In this document: positions 1 through 8,832 of the stretch, in pieces
Layout: every line of letters starts with the position of its first letter
Position numbering within the stretch: position 1 is the stretch's first letter
Origin: Desulfocicer vacuolatum DSM 3385
Lineage (GTDB): Bacteria; Desulfobacterota; Desulfobacteria; Desulfobacterales; Desulfobacteraceae
Assembly: GCF_900176365.1 (NCBI RefSeq)
Contig: NZ_FWXY01000014.1
Coordinates: 1 to 64,000, forward strand
Direction of reading: 5' to 3'
Length of the DNA: 64,000 bases
The notes under the pieces: generated by a model
Seen by the model: the letters and a program-made list of their open reading frames with translations, nothing else
Database searches by the model: none
Told to the model about the DNA's origin: nothing
Translations under genes and position numbers: made by a program

Positions 1-33
1 GTCGCTTATAATATTGAAAGGTTCAGAATGCGC

Positions 34-98
34 TCATCCCTTTCAGATGTCACGCAATTTCTTAAATATTCAAAAAAACTTAGGACTCACGAGTTTTA
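34..98. repeat. Inverted dispersed repeat, left copy
   Basis: This stretch matches the reverse complement of 11035-11092 almost base for base, including CAAAAAAACTTAGGACTCAC and TTTCAGATGTCACGCAA. An extra stretch of about eight bases sits in the middle of this copy. It abuts the broken end of hsdS. It could be the end of a composite mobile segment or one of a dispersed repeat family; two copies cannot decide. Confidence 0.6.
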
Positions 99-198
99 GT
101 TTGAATATATATTTATTCGCTAATATCTCCCAATGCCCCGGTATCTCCCCAATCCACTCCACCCCGGAATCCTTATACACCTCATACCTTGGCATCAT
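98..198 (-). pseudogene. hsdS: HsdS specificity subunit, 5' fragment
   Basis: About 33 codons beginning ATG ATG just 10 bases after the hsdM stop read as a classic type I specificity-subunit N-terminus (YKDSGVEWIGEIPGHWE). In the family this segment starts the first target-recognition domain. The reading frame then runs into the 34-98 repeat and stops making sense, so the rest of hsdS is missing. I infer that a mobile or repetitive element cut the gene, leaving the adjacent methyltransferase without its DNA-recognition partner in this window. The start could be 198 or 195. Confidence 0.7.
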
Positions 199-208
199 GA
201 ATTTTAGA

Positions 209-2626
209 TCAGTCATGGTCCACCCCGGACACCTGAGCCACATCAACCCCTAAAATATCGGCAATCAAGCCTTCGGCCTGATGTTCCAGTTCCAGAATAT
301 CATTAGCCACAGCTTCCATGGACCGCAAGGGCTTATGGCGGTAGAAATATTTGTTAAAGCTGATCTCATACCCGATTTTCACCGAATCCAGATTAATCCA
401 GGCTTCGGGAACATGGGGGGCAACTTCCTTTTTAAAAAAACCGTGGATATCTTTTTTTAGCGGCACAGACTCATGGTCGCGAAGATCAGTGCAGGGTTCA
501 AAAATGAGGTATTCATCTTTTTTGCCGGCGGGTTCTTTGCCGTATGAGGGATAATACCCGAAATCAGGCAGATCCTTTTTTTCGCATCCCAAATGATCTA
601 AAAGCGGGTTCAACTTGCTGTGGGGCAGTTTGACTTTCTTTTTGATCACCCGGCGGGCGTTTTCATCATACCAGGACACGGCATTGAGGATCTGTTTTTT
701 CTGGGGGGCTGATAATTTGAGGCTCAGTTCATTGAGGGTTTTGTCCACCTGTAACTTGAACAGATTAAAATCCCTGTGTTCATCCGTACCGATTACCTCC
801 ATCAGCTTTTGGGCGGCATCAAAGAGTTTTAGCTGCTTTTTCCAGGTATCGGGGCTGAACAGCTTTTTCTTTTGTTTGGCATTCAGGGTGGTGCCATTGT
901 CTTCACAAAGGGCCAGGATCTCTTTTTCATGATCTTTAAGAATTCCGGGAGTGTATATGCGGTTACCCCAATGGTCATATATCCATTGCATGGGCTTAGC
1001 CAATGTTTTGTCAAACCGCAACGGTGCAATACGGTCTTTGCTAAACCCGGCTGACCGCCTGTCCGGCCGTTCAATGGCCACTTTATAATATCCGAAATCA
1101 TGGTTTTCAAATACCTTGGCACCCATGCCAAGATCTTCCCCGTTTTCATCTGTTTCAGGCTCAATGGGTTTCATGTCCATGCAGGCCGTAACAATTTCCC
1201 GGATATGCTTAGGAGAAAACTCGCAATTCTTGTTGCCCAGGTTTTTCCGTAATTTCCTGAAACACCGGGATGCATCTAAAAGCAGTACCTTTCCTTTTTT
1301 AGGGTCGGGTTTATTGTTGGACAACAGCCAGATATAGGTGGTGATGCCGGTGTTGTAAAACAGATTGTTGGGCAGCTGGATAATGGCCTCCAGCAAATCA
1401 TTTTCAATGATATGGCGGCGGATATTGCTCTCGCCGCTGCCGGCATCCCCGGTGAAAAGGGAAGACCCGTTATGAACCGAGGCAATGCGGGAGCCGAAAA
1501 GACTGCCCTCCACAGGTTTTATCTTGCTGACCATTTCCATTAAAAACAAAAGCTGCCCATCACTGGAACGGGGCACGGCATCTACATCATGGGGCTGGCC
1601 CCAATAATCGTTGAGGCTTACCTTGAACCTGGGATCAATGACTGTGGCGCCATCTTTTATAAATTTTTGCTCACTGGCCCAGCTTTTCCCATACGGGGGG
1701 TTGGAGAGCATAAAATCAAACCGTTGTCCTGCAAATTCGTCTGTGGACAGGGTTGAGTTGGGAAGGATGCGGCTGGGGTCATTGCCTTTGATCATCATGT
1801 CTGACTTGCAGATGGCATAGGTTTCGTCATTGATTTCCTTGCCGTAGAGCCAGATATAATCATTGTCGTTTTTTTGCCCGGCCTGTTTTTGGATAAACCC
1901 CTGTGACTCTGTCAGCATTCCGCCTGAACCACAGGCTGGATCATAAATGGTGATCACCGGGGGCATGATATCCTTTACCGGCTCAAAGACCAGGTGGGTC
2001 ATCAGCTCAATCACTTCCCTGGGCGTAAAATGTTCTCCTGCCTCTTCATTGTTTTCTTCGTTGAATTTGCGGATCAGTTCTTCAAACACATAGCCCATGC
2101 CAAGGTTGGTCAGGGAGGGCATGATATTGCCGTCCGGGTCTTCCTTGTCGTGGGGGGTCAGGTTCAAGTAGGGAGAGGTAAATTTTTCAAGGACATCCAG
2201 GAGCACATCCTTGGCTGCCATGTGGGTGATCTGTGCATTCAGGTTGAATTTTTCTATGATATCCTTAACATTGTCGGAAAATCCTAAAAGATACTCCTCG
2301 ACATTGGCTTTCAGGATCTGCTGGTTGTTGGTGGCAGTCTGGTAAAGCTTTTTCAGGGTCCATTTGCTGGTATTGTAAAACACAAAGCCTGCGGCATCTT
2401 CAAGTCCCTTGTCATCCAGTTCTACCAGACCCATTTCATTTTTCTGAAAATCCACTTCCTTTAGGACCGATTCCTTGGAAGGTTCTAAAAGACTGTCCAG
2501 GCGGCGTAAAACCACCATGGGTAAAATAACATCCCTGTATTTTCCCCGGACAAAAATATCTCTTAAACAATCATCGGCAATGGACCAGATAAAGGATACC
2601 ATCTTATTATGTACAGCGTGATTCAT
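209..2626 (-). CDS. hsdM: Type I restriction-modification DNA methyltransferase subunit HsdM
   Basis: An 805-residue adenine-N6 DNA methyltransferase subunit that uses S-adenosylmethionine. Residues 1-160 form the helical HsdM N-terminal region. The methylase core follows, with SAM motif DPACGSGG at 229-236 and catalytic NPPYG at 309-313. The protein is far longer than a 500-residue E. coli-type HsdM; the extra 250-300 C-terminal residues are seen in a large-subunit subgroup. The ATG is preceded by AGGAA. In a complete locus it would pair with HsdS for sequence recognition and HsdR for cleavage. Here hsdS is truncated immediately downstream and no hsdR is visible, so the methylase is probably an orphan or inactive without an S subunit supplied elsewhere. 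Confidence 0.93.
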   Translation of the reverse strand: MNHAVHNKMVSFIWSIADDCLRDIFVRGKYRDVILPMVVLRRLDSLLEPSKESVLKEVDFQKNEMGLVELDDKGLEDAAGFVFYNTSKWTLKKLYQTATNNQQILKANVEEYLLGFSDNVKDIIEKFNLNAQITHMAAKDVLLDVLEKFTSPYLNLTPHDKEDPDGNIMPSLTNLGMGYVFEELIRKFNEENNEEAGEHFTPREVIELMTHLVFEPVKDIMPPVITIYDPACGSGGMLTESQGFIQKQAGQKNDNDYIWLYGKEINDETYAICKSDMMIKGNDPSRILPNSTLSTDEFAGQRFDFMLSNPPYGKSWASEQKFIKDGATVIDPRFKVSLNDYWGQPHDVDAVPRSSDGQLLFLMEMVSKIKPVEGSLFGSRIASVHNGSSLFTGDAGSGESNIRRHIIENDLLEAIIQLPNNLFYNTGITTYIWLLSNNKPDPKKGKVLLLDASRCFRKLRKNLGNKNCEFSPKHIREIVTACMDMKPIEPETDENGEDLGMGAKVFENHDFGYYKVAIERPDRRSAGFSKDRIAPLRFDKTLAKPMQWIYDHWGNRIYTPGILKDHEKEILALCEDNGTTLNAKQKKKLFSPDTWKKQLKLFDAAQKLMEVIGTDEHRDFNLFKLQVDKTLNELSLKLSAPQKKQILNAVSWYDENARRVIKKKVKLPHSKLNPLLDHLGCEKKDLPDFGYYPSYGKEPAGKKDEYLIFEPCTDLRDHESVPLKKDIHGFFKKEVAPHVPEAWINLDSVKIGYEISFNKYFYRHKPLRSMEAVANDILELEHQAEGLIADILGVDVAQVSGVDHD

Positions 2627-2742
2627 TTGCTTCCTGTCAACTTTTAATACATTGGTTTGAGTTCAAAATCTAAATCACCTGTGCTTGTACCATATCTCTT
2701 AACCCTGGGCCAGTTAACTTTAGAAACATAAACGCTATATTG

Positions 2743-3644
2743 TCATTTGCCTGAAAGTGATTCATCTTCAATTTGTTTCATTGTTTTTCCATTTGCGGCC
2801 TTCCAACTTTGAGGCCCGCTTCTGGATGTACCTGCGACGATGGCGGCAGCATAACTGGATGAACTGAGTAAAATATCAACAGCCGCAATGAGTTTTTCAC
2901 CATTTTCCTTAATCGCTCCATCTTTCAGTAAGCGTGCTTTGATGTTGGCAAGTTTTCCAGGAATGCTGTCGGTATTTGTTTTTGAAAGCTCCGATCCTTT
3001 TTTAAGCACAAAACCTTCATCTGAAACAGCACCTTGGGCAATCAATTGATTTACCGTGAACGTTAGTTCACCGAGCAGGTCCAGGCCTGCTGTTTATTGC
3101 TGGATTGAGAGTTTAAATGGGTATTGTTCCTGGATTTTAGGATCGGTTCTAGAATTGAGTAACCCAGAACCCCTAAAACCATTCGGGCATTTTCAACAAA
3201 TTCTTCCATGGCGTCACGATCTGCGAGTGGAAGACTTGATTCAGAAGGGATATTCCCATTTTCCAGCACATATCTGTCAGCTTGTTTAGATAAATCGACA
3301 AAAATGGATTCTAAATATTTTATATGTGCTTTGGTAAGATTTTCATCCTTACTTGTAAAAATGATGACCTCATTCCAGAATTCTTTGTTTCTATCGTGTG
3401 AAGTAAGACGATGGGCTACGTTTTCAGATTCTCCAATATAAGCCATTGGTTTTGAATCACCAAAACGATTTTCAAATAGAAAATAAATTCCCGGTTTTGC
3501 GGCCTCCGGCCACTTGGACAATTCATTCAATCGATTGCGGGGGCAGGCTATTGCATGCCCTGTCCAGTTCACAAGCTCAGCATATCTAATTCCTGTGACA
3601 GTCGCATCTGCCAAATAGACTCTAATGGACTTACCAATTGACAC
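2743..3644 (-). pseudogene. GIY-YIG nuclease with C-terminal DUF4357 domain, frameshifted
   Basis: Two open frames form one gene. The first (to 3063) carries a GIY-YIG fold: GIYFLFENRFGDSKPMAYIG followed by ESENVAHRL. The second (ending 2743) is a DUF4357-like domain (DEGFVLKKGSEL, SRSGPQSWKAANGKT). Reading across the overlap near 3060-3085 in the other frame restores a continuous protein (GLDLLGELTFTVNQLIAQG), so a one-base indel separates them. The start chosen is GTG at 3644 because AAGGAGG lies about 5 bases upstream. Such proteins often accompany type I restriction loci, which fits the neighbour. Whether it is a dead gene or a sequencing error cannot be told from one sequence. Confidence 0.7.
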
Positions 3645-3670
3645 AGCACCTCCTTTTAATCGCGGTGCTG

Positions 3671-4168
3671 ACCGGCACCGTGCGCAGATCAAGCAGACGG
3701 AGTCTGGTTGATCTGTGTGCGGTGTCCGGTCCAGTACCTTGTTCAGGCGCGGAGCGCCGGAACAAGGTGCTGGACGTAGTCAGGACCGCGATTCACGGCG
3801 GCGGAGCCGCCGTGAATGTTTAACTCACTGGCTTGTCCACGTGCAGTGGTTTGTTCAACGGCCCGGGGAAGTGGGGTGGAGAATTCACCTTAACTGCCGC
3901 TGAAGCGTTGTTTCGCTTTGTCCGTCATAACGCAGTTATGCGGCTGCGAAGCAACGCTTCAGCGGTAGCATAAAATCGGACAATTGTCCAGCCCGCCCCC
4001 GTGTGTCCGGTCATGAACGCCCGCAGTTAAGGTGCCTGTGTCAGTTTGAACTGCGTTGTTGGGTTGCGCTGCGCGCCACATGATCCTGGCTTTTACTGCG
4101 GGCGTTGGGTTGGCGCGGAGCGCCAACCCAACCACCAAAATCTGCGGTTTTATCCGCAGGATTTTTTT
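3671..4168 (+). ncRNA. Array of stable hairpins ending in an intrinsic terminator; candidate structured RNA or folded-DNA site
   Basis: There is no convincing ORF between the GIY-YIG gene and the IS91 transposase. Instead there are consecutive hairpins: 3671-3730; 3729-3775; 3791-3817 (perfect 12-bp stem); 3894-3968 (23-bp stem with an inner CATAAC/GTTATG hairpin); 4016-4106 (15-bp outer stem); 4104-4132 (perfect 13-bp stem); and 4142-4159 followed by seven T. Five apical loops are GNA triloops: GGA at 3698-3700, 3751-3753, 3803-3805 and 4117-4119, GCA at 3932-3934. Non-Watson-Crick positions in the stems at 3676-3725, 3729-3775 and 3894-3968 are nearly all G-U or U-G when read on the plus strand, which suggests selection on plus-strand RNA or plus-strand single-stranded DNA. 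The 3820-4017 part has a relative at 35285-35515. Function unknown; HEARO/IscB-associated RNA, a Csr-type sponge and integron-like folded sites were considered and none is proven. Confidence 0.55.
4142..4168 (+). terminator. Rho-independent terminator at end of hairpin array
   Basis: CTGCGG and CCGCAG pair around a TTTTAT loop, with flanking ATC/GAT pairs, followed by seven consecutive T. No protein gene ends just upstream on this strand, so the terminator most plausibly ends the structured transcript at 3671-4168. Confidence 0.65.
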
Positions 4169-4312
4169 GTTGGATTGTTTCTAAATTTTGAGTTTTTGTT
4201 TATGTTTTTCATCATTTGTTGTATTTCTTAAACAAACCGTCTATGCTATACAACCATAATTGATTTTCAAGTGAGATATATTGAAAATCTTACCATTATT
4301 ATGGGTTATAGT

Positions 4313-5650
4313 ATGGCACAATCATCACCATATGATTTTGATATTTATCAGCCTCGTAATCCCAAAGCAAGCGCTTACTATAAATGCGTTGAAAATCACT
4401 TTGAAGAACTAGAGCAAGCATGGGATGATATGTATAAATCCCGCTATGGCTATTGGCGGACATATGTCATGACTGTGATTTTTAAATATCTGGATTGTGG
4501 TGATCTTCATTTTGGATTTGCCAGGGTGCGTTGTGAAGAATGCGGTCATGAGTATTTATTGGCTTTCTCTTGTAAGCGCAGGCAATTTTGTCCATCTTGC
4601 CATCAGAAAAGGGTTGTAGAATATAGCGAATGGCTGCTTACCAATGTCTTGAAAGATGTTCCCCACCGTCAATGGGTTTTCAGTATTCCCAAACGATTGC
4701 GGATCTATTTTCTCTATGACCGCAAATTACTGGCAAAGCTGAGCATTTGTGGATGGAAGGTGCTCAGTGCCTATCTAAAATCAGCTGTTCCATATGACGG
4801 TGCTGTTCCCGGAGCCAGCATTGCTGTGCAGACTTACGGTGATTTTCAAAATTTCAATCCACATCTCCACGCCATAGTTTCTGACGGCTGTTTTATAGAT
4901 GACGACAGTTTCCGAATGGCACCAGCATTCATGCTTGAAGACCTGGAAGAGGCCTTTCAGTATGAAGTATTGAAAATGCTCAAAAAAGAGGGGAAAATAA
5001 ATGATGCTGTTATCGAAAACATGCTTTCCTGGCATCATACTGGTTTCCATGTATATATTGGTGACCGGATTTATCCTGATGACAAAGCCGGTCTTGGTAA
5101 TCTGGCCAATTATATTATCCGAGCCTGTTTCTCCCAGGAAAGAATGATCTATATTCCAGCAGAAGAATCAACTGACGGTATTGCCAAAGTGGTTTATACC
5201 TCCAAGGACAGAAAGTCCCGAAAAGTTTTCAATGCTCTGGACTGGCTGGCTCAACTGGTGACTCACATTCCCAATAGATACGAACAAACGGTTCGCTATT
5301 ACGGTTTCTATTCAAACAAATCAAGAGGTTTAAGAAAAAAGGCTAATGCTGATGATAATATCCCGGCTATTATACCCAATGAGCTATCTTCCAAAGAATT
5401 CCGGCAAAATTGGGCTCGGTTAATTCAGAAAGTGTATGAATTTGACCCTTTGATTTGCCCAAAATGTCAGGGGCCTATGAGAATTATCAGTTTTATTGAA
5501 GAAATCGAAATTATAGAAATAATTTTACGACACCTTGGGCTCTGGGATATACACAATCATGACCCACCACAGCCTGATCCGGTTTATATCTCTGAATTGA
5601 TTTACGATGATTCAGACTCCCAGGTTCCAGCCTTTGACTATTGGAGTTGA
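4313..5650 (+). CDS. IS91-family (HUH, zinc-ribbon) transposase
   Basis: A 445-residue rolling-circle-type transposase. Near residues 80-110 it has the family zinc cluster (CEECGH, then CKRRQFCPSCHQKR). The HUH metal-binding motif is NPHLHAI, the tyrosine-bearing helix is LANYIIRACFSQERM, and a second C-terminal Cys pair is CPKCQGPM. The ATG at 4313 is preferred because copies at 27253 and 48169 begin at the same residue, although the frame stays open 14 codons upstream. Family members nick one strand and transpose as single strands. The 48-bp palindrome at 5796-5843 lies 146 bases downstream and is probably part of the element end. Related copies: 10351, 14763, 25913, 45405 and 46829. This copy is intact but only a relative of the duplicated pair, not identical to it. 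Confidence 0.9.
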   Translation: MAQSSPYDFDIYQPRNPKASAYYKCVENHFEELEQAWDDMYKSRYGYWRTYVMTVIFKYLDCGDLHFGFARVRCEECGHEYLLAFSCKRRQFCPSCHQKRVVEYSEWLLTNVLKDVPHRQWVFSIPKRLRIYFLYDRKLLAKLSICGWKVLSAYLKSAVPYDGAVPGASIAVQTYGDFQNFNPHLHAIVSDGCFIDDDSFRMAPAFMLEDLEEAFQYEVLKMLKKEGKINDAVIENMLSWHHTGFHVYIGDRIYPDDKAGLGNLANYIIRACFSQERMIYIPAEESTDGIAKVVYTSKDRKSRKVFNALDWLAQLVTHIPNRYEQTVRYYGFYSNKSRGLRKKANADDNIPAIIPNELSSKEFRQNWARLIQKVYEFDPLICPKCQGPMRIISFIEEIEIIEIILRHLGLWDIHNHDPPQPDPVYISELIYDDSDSQVPAFDYWS

Positions 5651-5795
5651 TTCTTTTTGAAATTGAATTGTGGAATTATTGGTGAATTATGCGCAAAATC
5701 ATCAGAGATTTGATAATTTTCGATCTTTTTCAATAAAATCCAGACTATTTCCATCCCTCCACTTAATGCCTATGTTTTATTTCAGGAATGTTAAG

Positions 5796-5843
5796 ACTCA
5801 ACCAGGCACTGGCACAACATGTTGTGCCAGTGCCTGGTTGAGT
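5796..5843. repeat. Perfect 48-bp palindrome downstream of IS91 transposase
   Basis: Left arm 5796-5819 and right arm 5820-5843 are exact reverse complements with no loop. The centre is ACAACATGTTGT. The same 12-bp centre, with different but equally perfect arms, sits downstream of the transposases at 25913, 46829 and 45405. By analogy with IS91 and Helitron ends it is probably the hairpin of the replication origin or terminator of the element. Confidence 0.85.
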
Positions 5844-5978
5844 GCATATTTCAACTCTTAAATAATTTTTCATACTTTTCTTGACTAAAAGCATCTTCCT
5901 ATCTGTAAATCTATACCGTTTCCTCCCCAGGTCTCAAATGACATATCATAATGAGGTAAGTGCACGTCGTTTTTTTGG

Positions 5979-5994
5979 TGGCACTGTTTTTGCT
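5979..5994 (+). promoter_or_regulatory. Sigma-54 (-24/-12) promoter
   Basis: TGGCAC, five bases, TTGCT: a full match to the RpoN consensus with exactly 10 bases between the invariant GG and GC. It lies about 109 bases before the acyl-CoA dehydrogenase at 6103 and points at it. The activator is unknown; two sigma-54 activators are encoded at 15952 and 61354. Confidence 0.8.
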
Positions 5995-6102
5995 ATACCT
6001 ACTCCTTACTTTATATCATTATTTTGTTGTTATAGATCTGCTGCCGGTTTTACAGGATTTCTTTATTGGTGCCGGCATTGCGGGAAAAAATGGAGATGAG
6101 AA

Positions 6103-7260
6103 ATGTTTGAACTGACCAAATATCAGAAAGGGATTCAAAAAGCGGCCCTGGAATTTGTAAAGGGCGAGTTGGACAAGGATCTCTCTTTTGAAATGGAAAA
6201 AGAGGGAAAATTTCCAGAAAAAATATTACGCAAGGCAGCCGAACTTGGATTCCTCGGGGTCCATTTTGATGAGACATATCTGGGCGGTGGCATGGGCCAG
6301 GTGGAAAACTGCCTTATCTCGGAAACCTTCTGCCGCAAAGACGCTACCATGGGCAAGGCATTGACGCTGGCGGGGTATGCATCGGAATGCCTGTTGCGCT
6401 TTGGCAATGACACGTTAAAGGAATCCTATCTTCCCCGTTTGCTGGATGGTGATATTTTTTCAGCAGGGTGTTTTTCAGAGCCGGGGATCGGGTTGAATTT
6501 TTTATCACAAAATACCATTTCAATCCGGAAAGAGGGCCGGTGGGTTATCAATGGCATAAAAAACAATGTGATGAACGGCATGAACGCCTGTTTTTACATT
6601 GTCCTTTGCAGGGATGGGTCCGAAAAGACATCCAGAGATGCCTTTAACATGATTCTGGTGGATGCCGAAAGCGATGGTGTTTCCCTAACGGATTCAGGAC
6701 GAAAAATAGGCAACAATATGATCTCAACGGCCCAGGTATCCTTTAATGACGTTGCCGTTTCCGAGGATTGTCTGCTGGGAAAGCCGGGAAAAGGGCTTGA
6801 ACAGCTGCGTTTGTTTTTCATTGAAAGCCACATTGCAAGTGCTGCCCAGGCAGTGGGAATTGCCCAGGGGGCCTTTGATCGAGCACTTGACCATGTAAAA
6901 CAACGGGAACAGTTTGGAAAAAAACTGGCTCAGTTCCAGGCGACCCGGAACAAACTGGCGGACATGGCCACACGAATTACGATGTCACGGCTCATGACCT
7001 ATACGGCCGCTGCCAAGTTTGACAAAGGGGATAAAAAGCTTGGGCACATTGCTGCCATGGCAAAGCTGAATGCCTGCGAAACGGCCATAGCTGTCAGTGA
7101 TGAAGCCATTCAGCTGTTTGGTGGATACGGGTATATGGGCGAGTCTGAAGTGGAACGATTCTACAGGGATGCCAAGGCCACGGCACTTTTTGAAATCCCC
7201 GAAAGTTACCAGAAAGAGATCATCGCCAGTGAAACCATTGGTAAAATCCGGGCAAATTAA
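6103..7260 (+). CDS. Acyl-CoA dehydrogenase (first of a pair)
   Basis: A 385-residue FAD-dependent dehydrogenase that would introduce a 2,3 double bond into an acyl-CoA, passing electrons to electron-transfer flavoprotein. Family segments are visible: GVHFDETYLGGGMG near the N-terminus, SEPGIG and NGIKNNVMNG in the middle barrel, REQFGKKLAQFQ, and FGGYGYMGESEVERFYRDAK at the C-terminus. The catalytic-base region reads LFEIPESYQK instead of the usual YEGTSEIQR, but keeps the Glu. It is 18 bases from the next gene, so the two form an operon from the 5979 sigma-54 promoter. Adjacent non-identical acyl-CoA dehydrogenases sometimes form heteromers; that is only a possibility. Substrate unknown. 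Confidence 0.9.
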   Translation: MFELTKYQKGIQKAALEFVKGELDKDLSFEMEKEGKFPEKILRKAAELGFLGVHFDETYLGGGMGQVENCLISETFCRKDATMGKALTLAGYASECLLRFGNDTLKESYLPRLLDGDIFSAGCFSEPGIGLNFLSQNTISIRKEGRWVINGIKNNVMNGMNACFYIVLCRDGSEKTSRDAFNMILVDAESDGVSLTDSGRKIGNNMISTAQVSFNDVAVSEDCLLGKPGKGLEQLRLFFIESHIASAAQAVGIAQGAFDRALDHVKQREQFGKKLAQFQATRNKLADMATRITMSRLMTYTAAAKFDKGDKKLGHIAAMAKLNACETAIAVSDEAIQLFGGYGYMGESEVERFYRDAKATALFEIPESYQKEIIASETIGKIRAN

Positions 7261-7278
7261 GAGAAGAGAGACAAAATC

Positions 7279-8442
7279 ATGGAAATAATAAATTATACTG
7301 ATGAACACCATGAATATCGACAGCGTTTCAGATCATTTCTGGAGGATGAAATTCTCCCCCATAAAAAAGAGTGGGATAATGCACAGTTGATCCCCAAAGA
7401 AACGTGGAAAAAAATGGGGAAGAACGGGTTTCTCTGCCCCGCCGTTGAAAAAGTTTATGGCGGGGCTGGTAAGGACTTTCTGCACTCGGTGATCGTCATA
7501 GAGGAGATTGCACGTGCAAATTATCTGGGACTGTTTGCCTATCTGCACAGCGAAGTGGTGGTTCCTTATATCTCTGCTTACGCCACAGAGGAGCAGAAAG
7601 CAGCATATCTTCCCGGGTGTGTGGTTGGCGACATCATCACCGCAGTTGCCATGACAGAGCCCGATGCCGGCAGTGACCTTGCCTCCATGGTCACCACTGC
7701 GGTTGAACAAGATGATCACCTTATAATCAACGGCAGCAAAACTTTTATATCCAACGGAGTTAACTGCGATCTCATTGTACTTGCAGCCCGGGACCCCCAA
7801 GAGAAAAATCCCCACAAAGCCATTTCCCTTTTTCTTGTGGAGTCCGACATTCCAGGGCTTATAAAAGGAGTTCAGTTTGAAAAAATGGGAATGCACAGCC
7901 AGGATACCACTGAACTTTTCTTCAATAACTGCAAAATTCCCTTATCCAGTCGACTGGGACCCAAGGGCGAAGGCTTTAAACTTTTAATGAACAAACTGCA
8001 GCAGGAGCGGCTTGTCTGTGCCGTCAGTGCCGTTGCCTGTTCTGAATTTTGTCTGGAGTGGACCGTTAATCATTTCAGACAGGCCCTTGCTGATAAGAGC
8101 CCCCTGGCACGGTCCCAGGCATCCCAGTTTGCATTGGCGGAAATGGTCACAGAACTCAAGATGGAAAAAGCTTTTGTAAATGGTCTTGTGGTCAGCCACA
8201 TGGCCGGAGAAAACGTGATACTTGAAACCTCCATGGCCAAATTTTCATCCACGGATTCTGCCAAACGTATTTCCAGTCGCTGTATGGACCTACTGGAAGA
8301 GATGGGTGGCGTTGAAGAGGTTTGCCCTCTGGTGGATGCCTTTAATGATGTGCGGGTTCTATCTATCTATGCCGGTACCAATGAGATCATGAAGCAGATC
8401 ATCGCAAAGGAGTTGTTGTCGTCATTAAAACCGCTTTGTTGA
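7279..8442 (+). CDS. Acyl-CoA dehydrogenase, long-chain/isovaleryl-type active site
   Basis: A 387-residue acyl-CoA dehydrogenase: MTEPDAGSDLASM, NGSKTFISNG, and a C-terminal IYAGTNEIMK. The usual catalytic Glu before GT is Ala here. In long-chain and isovaleryl-CoA dehydrogenases that position is Gly/Ala and the base sits earlier. The LQQERL segment here matches the LPQERL of LCAD that bears the base, so the enzyme is probably active and LCAD-like. AGAGAGA precedes the ATG. It is co-transcribed with the dehydrogenase at 6103. Two partners with differently placed catalytic bases would let the pair handle different chain shapes or form a heteromer. Nothing in the window identifies the substrate. 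Confidence 0.9.
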   Translation: MEIINYTDEHHEYRQRFRSFLEDEILPHKKEWDNAQLIPKETWKKMGKNGFLCPAVEKVYGGAGKDFLHSVIVIEEIARANYLGLFAYLHSEVVVPYISAYATEEQKAAYLPGCVVGDIITAVAMTEPDAGSDLASMVTTAVEQDDHLIINGSKTFISNGVNCDLIVLAARDPQEKNPHKAISLFLVESDIPGLIKGVQFEKMGMHSQDTTELFFNNCKIPLSSRLGPKGEGFKLLMNKLQQERLVCAVSAVACSEFCLEWTVNHFRQALADKSPLARSQASQFALAEMVTELKMEKAFVNGLVVSHMAGENVILETSMAKFSSTDSAKRISSRCMDLLEEMGGVEEVCPLVDAFNDVRVLSIYAGTNEIMKQIIAKELLSSLKPLC

Positions 8443-8832
8443 TGCTTTTTGGACCCCCTTTGCAATGCTCTGATTTTGACATTGAAAACGAGGGACTGAA
8501 CAAGGCGTTTTTCACTTCTGACTTCAAAGAAGCGGTGTTGTCGCGAGTGGAACGAAGACGCCCTGTATTCCAGCTATTCCCGCTGAATGCTCAATTCCCT
8601 GTAAATAGGACTTGTCAAAAAAATGTTTTCGCGCAATTATAAGGAAAAGTACTCTGATCATGTTCCTTAAAATTGGGGGTGTCCTATGAAAACAGGAGTG
8701 AAACTTACCCACAGTAGTTTAGTAGAATGTCTTTCCCAGCAGCAATTCCCGGGCATGGCTTAAAGCCCCACAGGCCGGGGTGTTTTCAATAAGCTTTCGT
8801 GATGATTCTGTACTTTCATTGTCTGTAATGCT
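8443..8832. other. Intergenic, degraded mobile-element DNA
   Basis: No gene is supported. The stretch leads into the broken IS4-type transposase at 8833. The TTAAAGCCCCACAGG at about 8760 weakly resembles the reverse complement of sequence near 10230 on the far side, which could be worn terminal repeats of that element. Confidence 0.3.

Noticed and set aside
3671-4168. Integron attC array
   Set aside because: Hairpins lack paired RYYYAAC/GTTRRRY ends in the right places; AAC and GTT at 4016 and 4104 pair, but their outer flanks do not. Kept only as a hypothesis to test.
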